This document shows positions 1 to 6,796 of a stretch of 6,799 bases of DNA, one piece after another. The notes beneath the pieces are model-generated. The model was not told the DNA's origin. It worked only from the letters and a program-made list of their open reading frames with translations, and made no database searches. The position numbers and the translations under genes were made by a program. Location of the stretch: NCBI GenBank assembly GCA_002299975.1, contig DBOT01000097.1, positions 12,169-18,967 on the forward strand, read 5' to 3'. The DNA is from Lactobacillaceae bacterium UBA639 (GTDB taxonomy: Bacteria > Bacillota > Bacilli > Lactobacillales > Lactobacillaceae). Position 1 is the stretch's first letter. Each line of letters starts with the position of its first letter.

Positions 1-795
1 CGGTGGCGGGCCGCTAATATGCCGACCACGTATTGTAACCAGCGGGCCCTGCTTGGCGGCATGCGGGTGGTTGATGACCACTACCTAGTGGGGGATGGTA
101 TTAATGACGCCGGAATGGCCATGGCGGAGCTCTTTTTCCCGGTTGAAGCCGACTACCCGACGACAGTTCAGCCAGGAACGCATGGCTTGACCCCACAGGA
201 CTTTATTATGTGGGCGTTAGGAAACCACGCGACGGTTAGTGAACTGGCAGCCGACCTTGACCGGGTGACGGTGATCGATGCGCGGTGGTACGACCACCAG
301 CGTTACCCATTTCACTGGTTAGTGATGGATAAGACTGGAACCTACGTGATTGAGCCGCTGGGTGATCATCTCCGCGTCCGGGCCAATCCGCTAGCCGTCT
401 TCACCAATACCCCATCCCTGGATGAGCAGCTGGAGAAATTAGCAGCTTACCTGGGGCAACCCACTACTGCAAGCGTTAGCCAGTTAATGGCTGCGGCCGC
501 AAATACGAGCAAGCCGTTCCCCACGGGTGGTAATTCAGTGCAGCGGTTTATTAAGGCAGCCATCTATCGGTGGGAAAAGACACCACGAAACGTAGCAGCA
601 CTGCGGACCTTCCTGCAGAGTGTGACGGTTCCCAATTCACCGGCCCATGCCCATAACTATACTCACTACCAGGCGGTCATCGATCTTGCTAACCTTCGTT
701 ATGATTTTCATGACCTGCACTCAGGAGCAGTGGTTAGCCATGACCTACCGTACTTGATGCGGGAATACCCGACCGTCCCCCAGCGATTTGAATGA
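1..795 (+). CDS. Choloylglycine hydrolase family protein (bile salt hydrolase / penicillin V acylase type), 5' end outside window
   Basis: This is an N-terminal nucleophile hydrolase of the linear amide C-N hydrolase family, which cleaves the amide bond of conjugated bile salts, penicillin V or related N-acyl substrates. The frame is open from base 1 (RWRAANMPTTY...), so the ATG at 19 is internal: no ribosome site precedes it and family similarity begins before it. Of an expected 310-330 residues, 264 are visible, so about 50 are missing, including the catalytic Cys2. Recognisable blocks, counted from base 1, are GDGINDAGMAMAEL (residues 31-44; Asn35 matches family Asn82), LTPQDFIMWALG (63-74), HWLVMDKTGTYVIEP (105-119), FTNTPSLDEQL (134-144; Asn136 matches family Asn175) and SVQRFIKAAIY (179-189; Arg182 matches family Arg228). 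The active-site residues I can see are therefore kept. Bile salt versus penicillin V preference cannot be told from this part. It ends with TGA just before a hairpin terminator. Confidence 0.85.
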   Translation, partial: RWRAANMPTTYCNQRALLGGMRVVDDHYLVGDGINDAGMAMAELFFPVEADYPTTVQPGTHGLTPQDFIMWALGNHATVSELAADLDRVTVIDARWYDHQRYPFHWLVMDKTGTYVIEPLGDHLRVRANPLAVFTNTPSLDEQLEKLAAYLGQPTTASVSQLMAAAANTSKPFPTGGNSVQRFIKAAIYRWEKTPRNVAALRTFLQSVTVPNSPAHAHNYTHYQAVIDLANLRYDFHDLHSGAVVSHDLPYLMREYPTVPQRFE

Positions 796-807
796 CTCTA
801 AAATAAT

Positions 808-847
808 AATCGGCAACCACGGATATCGATTTCTGTGGTTGCCGATT
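808..847. terminator. Bidirectional intrinsic terminator between converging genes
   Basis: A perfect 13-bp inverted repeat (AATCGGCAACCAC at 808-820, GTGGTTGCCGATT at 835-847) encloses a 14-base loop. On the + strand it is followed by TTGTTGTTCTT, and on the - strand by ATTATTTTAG, so both sides carry a T-rich tail. It lies 12 bases after the stop of the choloylglycine hydrolase gene and 21 bases beyond the stop of the - strand phosphatase gene. It can thus end transcription from both directions. Confidence 0.88.
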
Positions 848-868
848 TTGTTGTTCTTAACAATGTGG

Positions 869-1696
869 TTATTTTACATTAAAGACGTACTTATCAACCG
901 CCTCGGCGACCCCGTCGTGATTGTTATCTGCTACGGTAACGTCAGCGATTTTCAGGGTTTCAGGGATCGAGTTACCCATGGCCACGCCAATCCCGGCAAA
1001 CTCAATCATTGAGTTGTCATTTTGGGCATTACCGAGGGCCATGACCTCATCTTGCTTGATGTCCAGCTGCTCGCTGAGGGTTTTCAATGTCTGCCCCTTG
1101 CTGGCACTTGGATGCATGAATTCCAGGTAGAAGTCCTCACTACGGACGATTGAGAAACGGTCGCGCAGGTCCTGTGGGAGGTGGGCCAATGCCGTGTCGA
1201 TCTTGTCCTTCTCATCCACCATCATGGCCTTAGCGACGATGTACTGGTCGCGTTCCCGGGCCATCTCATCCATCGAGCGGTAGTGGACTGGCATGTCGAC
1301 CAGCCCAGACTCGTAAATGGTGTACTTACTGAGGTCCTGGTTGGTGGTGTAGATGTAGTCACGGGTTTCAATCTGGGAGTGGACCCCCTGCTTGAGGCAG
1401 AAGTTTTCCCAGTCGGCGTAGTCATCAAAGGAGATACTGTGGTTGACGATGACATTGCCACTGGTTGATTGGGCCAAACCACCGTTGAAGCTGACCACGT
1501 ACTCGTCGTCTTGATCGGCGATGCCCAGTTCCTTGAGGTAGGCCGTGACCCCGGTCATCGGTCGTCCAGTACAGAGGACGACCTTGACGCCCGCCGCCGT
1601 GGCCTTCTTGAGGGCGGCCACCGTCTTCGGGGTGATTTGACGTTGGTCATTGATCAGGGTACCGTCGATATCGATTGCAACTAATTTGATTGCCAT
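869..1696 (-). CDS. yidA: Cof-type HAD-IIB hydrolase, YidA-like sugar phosphatase
   Basis: A 275-residue cytoplasmic HAD-superfamily phosphatase with a C2 (Cof-type) cap; E. coli YidA (about 270 residues) acts on sugar phosphates. Similarity to YidA runs end to end: MAIKLVAIDIDGT at the N-terminus, YTTNQDLSKYTIYES (116-130) in the cap, and a closing VDKYVFN. Motif I is DIDGT with nucleophile Asp9 and acid/base Asp11; motif II is LCTGRP with Thr43; motif III is Lys200 in HPSASKGQTL. Motif IV reads GNAQND (222-227) where the usual form is GDxxND, so one expected Mg2+ ligand is Asn223, while Asp227 remains. The ATG at 1696 has AAGGAGG 11 bases upstream (1714-1708), inside the end of the preceding gene. 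The gap to that gene is 3 bases, so it is probably translationally coupled as the last gene of a three-gene operon. The physiological substrate cannot be read from the sequence. Confidence 0.88.
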   Translation of the reverse strand: MAIKLVAIDIDGTLINDQRQITPKTVAALKKATAAGVKVVLCTGRPMTGVTAYLKELGIADQDDEYVVSFNGGLAQSTSGNVIVNHSISFDDYADWENFCLKQGVHSQIETRDYIYTTNQDLSKYTIYESGLVDMPVHYRSMDEMARERDQYIVAKAMMVDEKDKIDTALAHLPQDLRDRFSIVRSEDFYLEFMHPSASKGQTLKTLSEQLDIKQDEVMALGNAQNDNSMIEFAGIGVAMGNSIPETLKIADVTVADNNHDGVAEAVDKYVFNVK

Positions 1697-1699
1697 TGT

Positions 1700-3076
1700 T
1701 TATTGTTCCTCCTTGGGATTGATGATGTGGTTATTTTGAATGTAACTCTGAAACTTCTCGTAGATGGGCTCAAAGACTTCAATGTTTTGCTGACTCTGGA
1801 GCATCTCCTTAGGGAAGAAGAAGCGCTGGTCGCCGGCTTCCCGGCCCGAGACGCTAGCAACGAGGGTGCTGACCTGGGAAAGCTCGATGAACTCACCGTT
1901 GGGTTGGACCAGCTCGATCTGGGTCTGCGGTTTGGAGGCCTTCGGGTTATATGTATCATAAGGGAGCTTGAAACTATCGTTGACGGCCGTGTAGTAGCGT
2001 TCGTCAAAGCCAGCGGTCCTGATCAGGTTACGCAGGGTGGGCAATAGGTCAGCTGTCTGTTGGTCGTAGATGGCCGACTTGAACGGCCGCCGGTTGAGAA
2101 AGCGGTTGGCGAGGTCATTTAGGATATCATCGCTGGAGTGAGTCCAGTGGTTGAAGTAGGTGGTCAGGACCCCGTCGTCGAGTGCCAGGTAGTCATCGAG
2201 GGTGAAATGCTTGTTGAAAAACGGCATCAGCATGTATGGAGTGAAGCTGGGCTCGAACTCGTTGGGGTGTTCATAGATGTGCTTGGCCCGCATCAGCAGG
2301 TGGTCAAGGATGACTTCCATTGCTCGGGAAACGGGGTGGAAGTAAACCTGAAGATACATCTGCAGCCGGCTGATGATGTAGTCTTCGACGGCATGCATTC
2401 CTGAGATCTCAAAGGCAATTCCATCCTTGACCGGCCGCATGACGTGCAGGACCCGGTCGAGGTCAAACTTACCGTAGTTGGTTCCCGTGTAATAGGAGTC
2501 ACGCTGGAGGTAGTCCATTCGGTCAGCGTCGACCTGGCTGGAGATCATCTGGACAACCTGCTGGTTCGGGTAGGTGTGGTCAATCACGCTGGCTACCTGG
2601 TGGGGGAAGTCAGGGGCGACCCGGCGAAGGATCTTGTTGATGTTGGTCTCGGGACTGGTGATTAGCTGCCGGGTAATCTGCTCGTGGTTGGTGTGGAAGA
2701 TGTGTTCAAAGGTGTGTGAATAGGGGCCATGGCCGAGGTCGTGCAACAGGGCTGCACAGAGGGCTACGGGCCGCTGGTGGTCATCCCAAAGACCGTCACC
2801 GGGGTGTTTGCTCGGGTAGTTGCGCTGGAAATTATTGCACATCTGCCGGGTAATCTCATAGACCCCGAGACAGTGACCAAAGCGGGAATGCTCGGCACCA
2901 TGGAAGGTGAACGAGGAGGTTCCCAGCTGCTTGACGCGGCGCAAACGTTGGAACTCCGGCGTGTTGATGAGGTCCATGATGATCTGGTTATCGACGATGA
3001 TCTGCCCGTGGATGGGGTCCCGGAAGACCTTCTCTCTGGGAAGCTTCTCTTCGTTGAAGCGTTCAAATTGTTCCAC
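1700..3076 (-). CDS. ywfO: HD-domain dNTP phosphohydrolase-like protein, YwfO/EF1143 family
   Basis: This belongs to the SAMHD1/dGTPase-related HD superfamily and resembles B. subtilis YwfO and Enterococcus faecalis EF1143, a nucleotide-activated dNTP triphosphohydrolase, over essentially its full length. Numbering from the GTG at 3076, the metal-site residues are His68 (in RFGH, with Arg65), His112 and Asp113 (in LLHDLGHGPYSH) and Asp185 (in VDADRMDYLQRDS); they align with SAMHD1 His167, His206, Asp207 and Asp311. The block from VFRDPIHG onwards is typical, and a C-terminal accessory region (about 270-458) completes the fold. The frame also opens at a GTG at 3085, but the ribosome site AAGGAG covers 3090-3085 and would overlap it. 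The GTG at 3076 lies 8 bases downstream of that site and is preferred (458 residues). It starts 5 bases after the lipL stop. A role in dNTP pool control is inferred from the family. Confidence 0.9.
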   Translation of the reverse strand: MEQFERFNEEKLPREKVFRDPIHGQIIVDNQIIMDLINTPEFQRLRRVKQLGTSSFTFHGAEHSRFGHCLGVYEITRQMCNNFQRNYPSKHPGDGLWDDHQRPVALCAALLHDLGHGPYSHTFEHIFHTNHEQITRQLITSPETNINKILRRVAPDFPHQVASVIDHTYPNQQVVQMISSQVDADRMDYLQRDSYYTGTNYGKFDLDRVLHVMRPVKDGIAFEISGMHAVEDYIISRLQMYLQVYFHPVSRAMEVILDHLLMRAKHIYEHPNEFEPSFTPYMLMPFFNKHFTLDDYLALDDGVLTTYFNHWTHSSDDILNDLANRFLNRRPFKSAIYDQQTADLLPTLRNLIRTAGFDERYYTAVNDSFKLPYDTYNPKASKPQTQIELVQPNGEFIELSQVSTLVASVSGREAGDQRFFFPKEMLQSQQNIEVFEPIYEKFQSYIQNNHIINPKEEQ

Positions 3077-3081
3077 GTGGA

Positions 3082-3903
3082 TCACTCCTTATCCAGTCGT
3101 TCCTGTAGGCGCTTCATGGCCGTCAACTCATCATTGGCCAGCTTGATGAATGAGCCGGACCAGGTAAGTTGGTGGAAATCATCCTGCCCGTGGTCTGGGA
3201 AGACATTTAAGAGCCGCTGCTTAGTCTGCTCAACGGTGAGTGGCTGGTGCAGGAGGTCGGCCAACGTCGTCATTGCGGTTGGCCAGATGTCAGGGAAGTG
3301 CCACTTATTGTCGACATCCTGGAGTCCCCGGGTGTAGAAATCGCGGATGAGTTCACCGCGCGCCATTTGATCATCACAGACACTCAGGTAGAGCATGACA
3401 ACGACCCCGGCAGCGTTACGGCGTTGTGAGATTCCCCCGATCTTTTGCTTATTGACACTCAGGTCAAAGCTACCGGGGCAGTAGGAGTGGGTGATCTCGC
3501 CGGTCTCGATGGTCAGTTCCGGAAAGGCTTTGGCGACGACCTCTTCCATCCGCTGGTAGGCCTCGTCAATGGTTAATTGCCGGTCTTCCAGGTGCCAAGG
3601 GAAGAAGAGGGAGAAATTGAGGACCCCACTGTCGCTAACAACGGCTAGTCCACCGGAGTTCCGCATGAAGTAGTGTTGCTGACGGTCATGGAGGAAGGTG
3701 AGAGCGTCCTTAAGGTGAGGAAGTCGCTGGTCCTTGAGCCCAAGAATAACGGAATCCTGGAGCGTCCAGAAGTGGAGTAAGGGGGCCGTGAACTGTTCGC
3801 TTGACCGCAAAAGAGCGTTGGTGTAAGCAAACGAGGTCAGGTTATTGGCCGGTAGTAATGGTTGATCGAAGTATTCAACGTGTTGTTGGGTAAAATTTTG
3901 CAT
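3082..3903 (-). CDS. lipL: Octanoyl-[GcvH]:protein N-octanoyltransferase (LipL-type, lipoate/biotin ligase fold)
   Basis: A 273-residue protein of the BPL/LplA/LipB fold. LipL moves octanoyl or lipoyl groups from the H protein (GcvH) to the E2 subunits of 2-oxoacid dehydrogenases in the cytoplasm through a cysteine acyl-enzyme. The key block is SYCPGSFDLSVNKQKIGGIS (140-159): Cys142 occupies the catalytic cysteine position of LipL, and Lys154 matches the conserved fold lysine. RNSGGLAVVSDSGVLNFSL (81-99) is the glycine-rich acyl-pocket segment. These features favour LipL over ATP-using LplA or the octanoyl-ACP transferase LipM. The ATG at 3903 has only a weak ribosome site (AGAAG, 3913-3909). 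It is first in the operon, and its TGA sits inside the ribosome-site region of the next gene. In B. subtilis lipL (ywfL) and ywfO are also near each other, so the pairing appears old. LplA-like activity is the main alternative. Confidence 0.83.
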   Translation of the reverse strand: MQNFTQQHVEYFDQPLLPANNLTSFAYTNALLRSSEQFTAPLLHFWTLQDSVILGLKDQRLPHLKDALTFLHDRQQHYFMRNSGGLAVVSDSGVLNFSLFFPWHLEDRQLTIDEAYQRMEEVVAKAFPELTIETGEITHSYCPGSFDLSVNKQKIGGISQRRNAAGVVVMLYLSVCDDQMARGELIRDFYTRGLQDVDNKWHFPDIWPTAMTTLADLLHQPLTVEQTKQRLLNVFPDHGQDDFHQLTWSGSFIKLANDELTAMKRLQERLDKE

Positions 3904-3919
3904 AGGCTAACTTCTTTTC

Positions 3920-3947
3920 TTTAATATTATGTACAGTCTATTATACT
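3920..3947 (+). promoter_or_regulatory. Candidate ywiB promoter overlapping the lipL promoter
   Basis: TATACT (3942-3947) is a good + strand -10. A poor -35 match, TTTAAT (3920-3925), lies 16 bases upstream. The box shares four base pairs with the opposing lipL -10, so two polymerases could not occupy both at once. Confidence 0.4.
3940..3945 (-). promoter_or_regulatory. -10 box of the lipL operon promoter
   Basis: On the - strand this hexamer reads TATAAT, a consensus -10, 36 bases upstream of the lipL start. No good -35 is seen at 16-18 bases; the matching stretch is AT-rich (TAATAT-like). The call rests on the perfect -10 and its position. Confidence 0.5.
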
Positions 3948-3992
3948 AAACATGATGGGTAAATATTAGTATTCAGGGAAGAAGGGATTGTT

Positions 3993-4415
3993 ATTAAGAA
4001 AAAGGTACCAGTAAAGGTTAGTCTGAAGACAACCATGGAACAGGATGGCCAGCAGGAGACGTTTCAATTTGAAGAGGATGGCGAATTTATCGTCCTGAAT
4101 GATAAGTACTACCTGCGCTACCTGGAGCACCAAAATGGGCAGGCCACGCCAGTGCAGTTCCGCCTCGATGATGAGGAAGTTCATATTCACCGGCAGGGGG
4201 CCACGGAAACCTGGCTCGTCTTTGACCAGGAACAACCGACGATCACCCGCTACCGGACGGAATATGGAGTGATGCAGTTGCAGGTCGTTACGAGTCAGTT
4301 GGATAAGAACCTGGATCCAGAAACTCCAGCAGGACAATTGTCTTTGCGCTACCGGCTTCAGGGTGGCGGCCAGGAAATTGGAAGTTACCAAATTGAATTG
4401 CATTTTGTGGCCTAG
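3993..4415 (+). CDS. ywiB: DUF1934 family protein (YwiB-like), probable non-standard AUU start
   Basis: A small protein of the DUF1934/YwiB family, predicted to form a lipocalin-like beta-barrel; its function is unknown. The first ordinary start in frame is the ATG at 4035 (126 residues), with no good ribosome site. The frame is open back to a TAA at 3960, and the codons just before 4035 encode KKKVPVKVSLKTT, which looks like the conserved first strand of the family (an alternating-hydrophobic opening, as in B. subtilis YwiB). No ATG, GTG or TTG occurs there in frame. An ATT at 3993 lies 6 bases after AAGGG (3982-3986) and would give 140 residues, the usual family length. I use it as the most likely start; CTG at 4023 or ATG at 4035 are alternatives. 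Strand-rich segments such as KYYLRYLE and TETWLVFDQ follow. In B. subtilis ywiB lies beside argS, near rpoE and pyrG; here rpoE follows directly. Confidence 0.8.
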   Translation: MKKKVPVKVSLKTTMEQDGQQETFQFEEDGEFIVLNDKYYLRYLEHQNGQATPVQFRLDDEEVHIHRQGATETWLVFDQEQPTITRYRTEYGVMQLQVVTSQLDKNLDPETPAGQLSLRYRLQGGGQEIGSYQIELHFVA

Positions 4416-4426
4416 TATTGTAAGAT
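4393..4426 (+). promoter_or_regulatory. Weak candidate rpoE promoter(s)
   Basis: Two overlapping sigma-A-like pairs lie at the end of ywiB: TTGAAT (4393-4398) with TATTGT (4416-4421), and TTGCAT (4398-4403) with TAAGAT (4421-4426). Both have a 17-base spacer and both are imperfect. rpoE could also be read through from ywiB, since no terminator separates the two genes. Confidence 0.3.
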
Positions 4427-4460
4427 GTAGTTTAGACTTTTTGAAGGGATGTGCACCAAT

Positions 4461-5015
4461 TTGGATTTAAAGGTTTTTGACGGCCAAGACAAATCAGAGC
4501 TTTCAATGATTGAAGTAGCACACGCTATTTTGGCTGATCACGGCGAGGCAATGGCGTTTGTTGACTTAACCAACGAGGTTCAGCAATACTTGGGTAAGAG
4601 TGATGAGGAAATTCGTGAACGACTCGCCCAATTCTATACTGATTTGAACATTGACGGCAGTTTTATTTCCCTTGGTGACAATACCTGGGGTCTGCGGGCA
4701 TGGTACCCATACGAATCCATCGATGAAGCCACGGTTGGTGAAAACGAGGATGACGAGGACCGGCCAAAGAAGAAGCGCCGTAAGGTTAACGCTTTCTTGG
4801 CAGACTCCGATGATGATGACGATGTGATCGACTACGACAACGATGATCCTGAAGACGAGGATCTCGATGACACTGACGATGACAACAACGATGACGACGA
4901 TTACGACGCCGACAACGATGACTACAGTGACGACGATGATGACCTTGACGATGGTATCGAAGGTCAATTGTCCGAACTGGATGACGAAGAAGACGATGAC
5001 GAGGACGATGAATAA
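4461..5015 (+). CDS. rpoE: DNA-directed RNA polymerase subunit delta
   Basis: Delta binds core RNA polymerase in Firmicutes, raises transcription specificity and recycling, and makes promoters sensitive to initiating NTP levels. Starting at TTG 4461 it has 184 residues. The N-terminal winged-helix HARE-HTH domain covers about residues 7-85, with [13 protein letters not shown] (11-23) and [17 protein letters not shown] (65-81). A basic patch KKKRRK (103-108) precedes a disordered acidic tail (117-184) with 46 Asp/Glu in 68 residues. In B. subtilis a matching lysine tract and acidic tail act together on polymerase. The ATG at 4449 would add only MCTN and overlaps the ribosome-site-like AAGGGA (4444-4449). 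The TTG, 11 bases after it, gives the normal family N-terminus (MDLKVFDGQ). No separate terminator follows; the pyrG attenuator hairpin is the first one downstream. Confidence 0.95.
   Translation: MDLKVFDGQDKSELSMIEVAHAILADHGEAMAFVDLTNEVQQYLGKSDEEIRERLAQFYTDLNIDGSFISLGDNTWGLRAWYPYESIDEATVGENEDDEDRPKKKRRKVNAFLADSDDDDDVIDYDNDDPEDEDLDDTDDDNNDDDDYDADNDDYSDDDDDLDDGIEGQLSELDDEEDDDEDDE
4809..5012 (+). repeat. GAY-rich low-complexity tract encoding the delta acidic tail
   Basis: Of 68 consecutive codons, 38 encode Asp and 8 encode Glu, mostly as alternating GAT and GAC. The tract is internally repetitive at the DNA level (GATGAC and GACGAT units) and is a likely site of length variation between strains. 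It also produces false hydrophobic reading frames on the other strand. Confidence 0.8.
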
Positions 5016-5032
5016 AATCTAGCGGTGATCGC

Positions 5033-5061
5033 TTGACTATTTATCGCGGACCTTGTATTAT
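5033..5061 (+). promoter_or_regulatory. pyrG promoter
   Basis: TTGACT (5033-5038) and TATTAT (5056-5061) are separated by exactly 17 bases, each one or two changes from consensus. Seven bases after the -10 is the run GGGC (5069-5072), so transcription should begin at the first G of GGGC. Confidence 0.85.
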
Positions 5062-5068
5062 CTTTCTT

Positions 5069-5141
5069 GGGCGCCTGTATTACAGGCCAATCGTTCGTAA
5101 ATAGTAAAGCTCCCTGTTTCAGCTGAAATAGGGAGCTTTTT
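5069..5141 (+). promoter_or_regulatory. pyrG leader attenuator, CTP-responsive by reiterative transcription (predicted)
   Basis: The predicted transcript starts GGGC. In B. subtilis pyrG, low CTP stalls polymerase before the C and makes it add extra Gs. The poly-G tail then pairs with the C/U-rich 5' arm of the leader terminator and allows read-through; with ample CTP the terminator forms. Both parts are present here: GGGC at 5069-5072 and the C/U-rich GCTCCCTGTTTC at 5109-5120 in the terminator arm. The leader is 120 bases to the pyrG ATG. The mechanism is inferred by analogy; the elements themselves are seen in the sequence. Confidence 0.78.
5073..5087 (+). repeat. Perfect inverted repeat at the 5' end of the pyrG leader
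   Basis: GCCTGTATTACAGGC is symmetric about T5080. As RNA it can form a 5-bp stem with a five-base UAUUA loop, directly after the GGGC start. As DNA it is a 7+7 palindrome at about +5 to +19, a position that would also suit an operator. Confidence 0.6.
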
Positions 5142-5143
5142 AT
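5106..5143 (+). terminator. Intrinsic terminator/attenuator before pyrG
   Basis: The 5' arm 5106-5120 pairs with 5125-5139 over 15 bp with a single G-U pair, closing a four-base AGCT loop. TTTTTATTTATT follows. It lies between rpoE and pyrG, so it should also stop rpoE transcripts, which lack the 5' G run and so cannot be antiterminated in this way. Confidence 0.92.
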
Positions 5144-5173
5144 TTATTGAGCCCACGCAAATATTTTAATTAA

Positions 5174-6796
<1,623 letters not shown>

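Noticed and set aside
1..795. Reading the ATG at 19 as the true start of a short hydrolase
   Set aside because: The frame is open to base 1, there is no ribosome site, and the family requires an N-terminal catalytic Cys about 50 residues earlier.
788..1012. + strand 74-residue frame with a hydrophobic stretch resembling a membrane segment
   Set aside because: It starts inside the preceding gene, runs through the terminator hairpin and continues antisense to the phosphatase gene; the hydrophobic run is the translation of the T-rich tail.
2729..3337. + strand 202-residue frame spanning the lipL/HD-gene junction
   Set aside because: Antisense to two well-recognised genes, with no family resemblance; it reflects low stop density opposite GC-rich codons.
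3952..3969. Mini reading frame MMGKY before ywiB, as a possible leader peptide
   Set aside because: It has no ribosome site, would begin almost at the predicted transcript 5' end and has no attenuator structure after it; likely chance.
3966..4403. - strand 145-residue frame opposite ywiB
   Set aside because: The opposite strand has a clear DUF1934 match; this frame has no ribosome site or recognisable domain.
4566..4967. - strand 133-residue frame very rich in Val and Ile, like a membrane protein
   Set aside because: It is the antisense reading of the GAT/GAC-rich delta tail; complementing Asp codons yields Val and Ile codons.
5021..5033. AGCG/CGCT small inverted repeat after the rpoE stop, considered as an rpoE terminator
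   Set aside because: Only 4 bp of stem with no T tract; it also runs into the pyrG -35 box. The hairpin at 5106-5139 is the real terminator.
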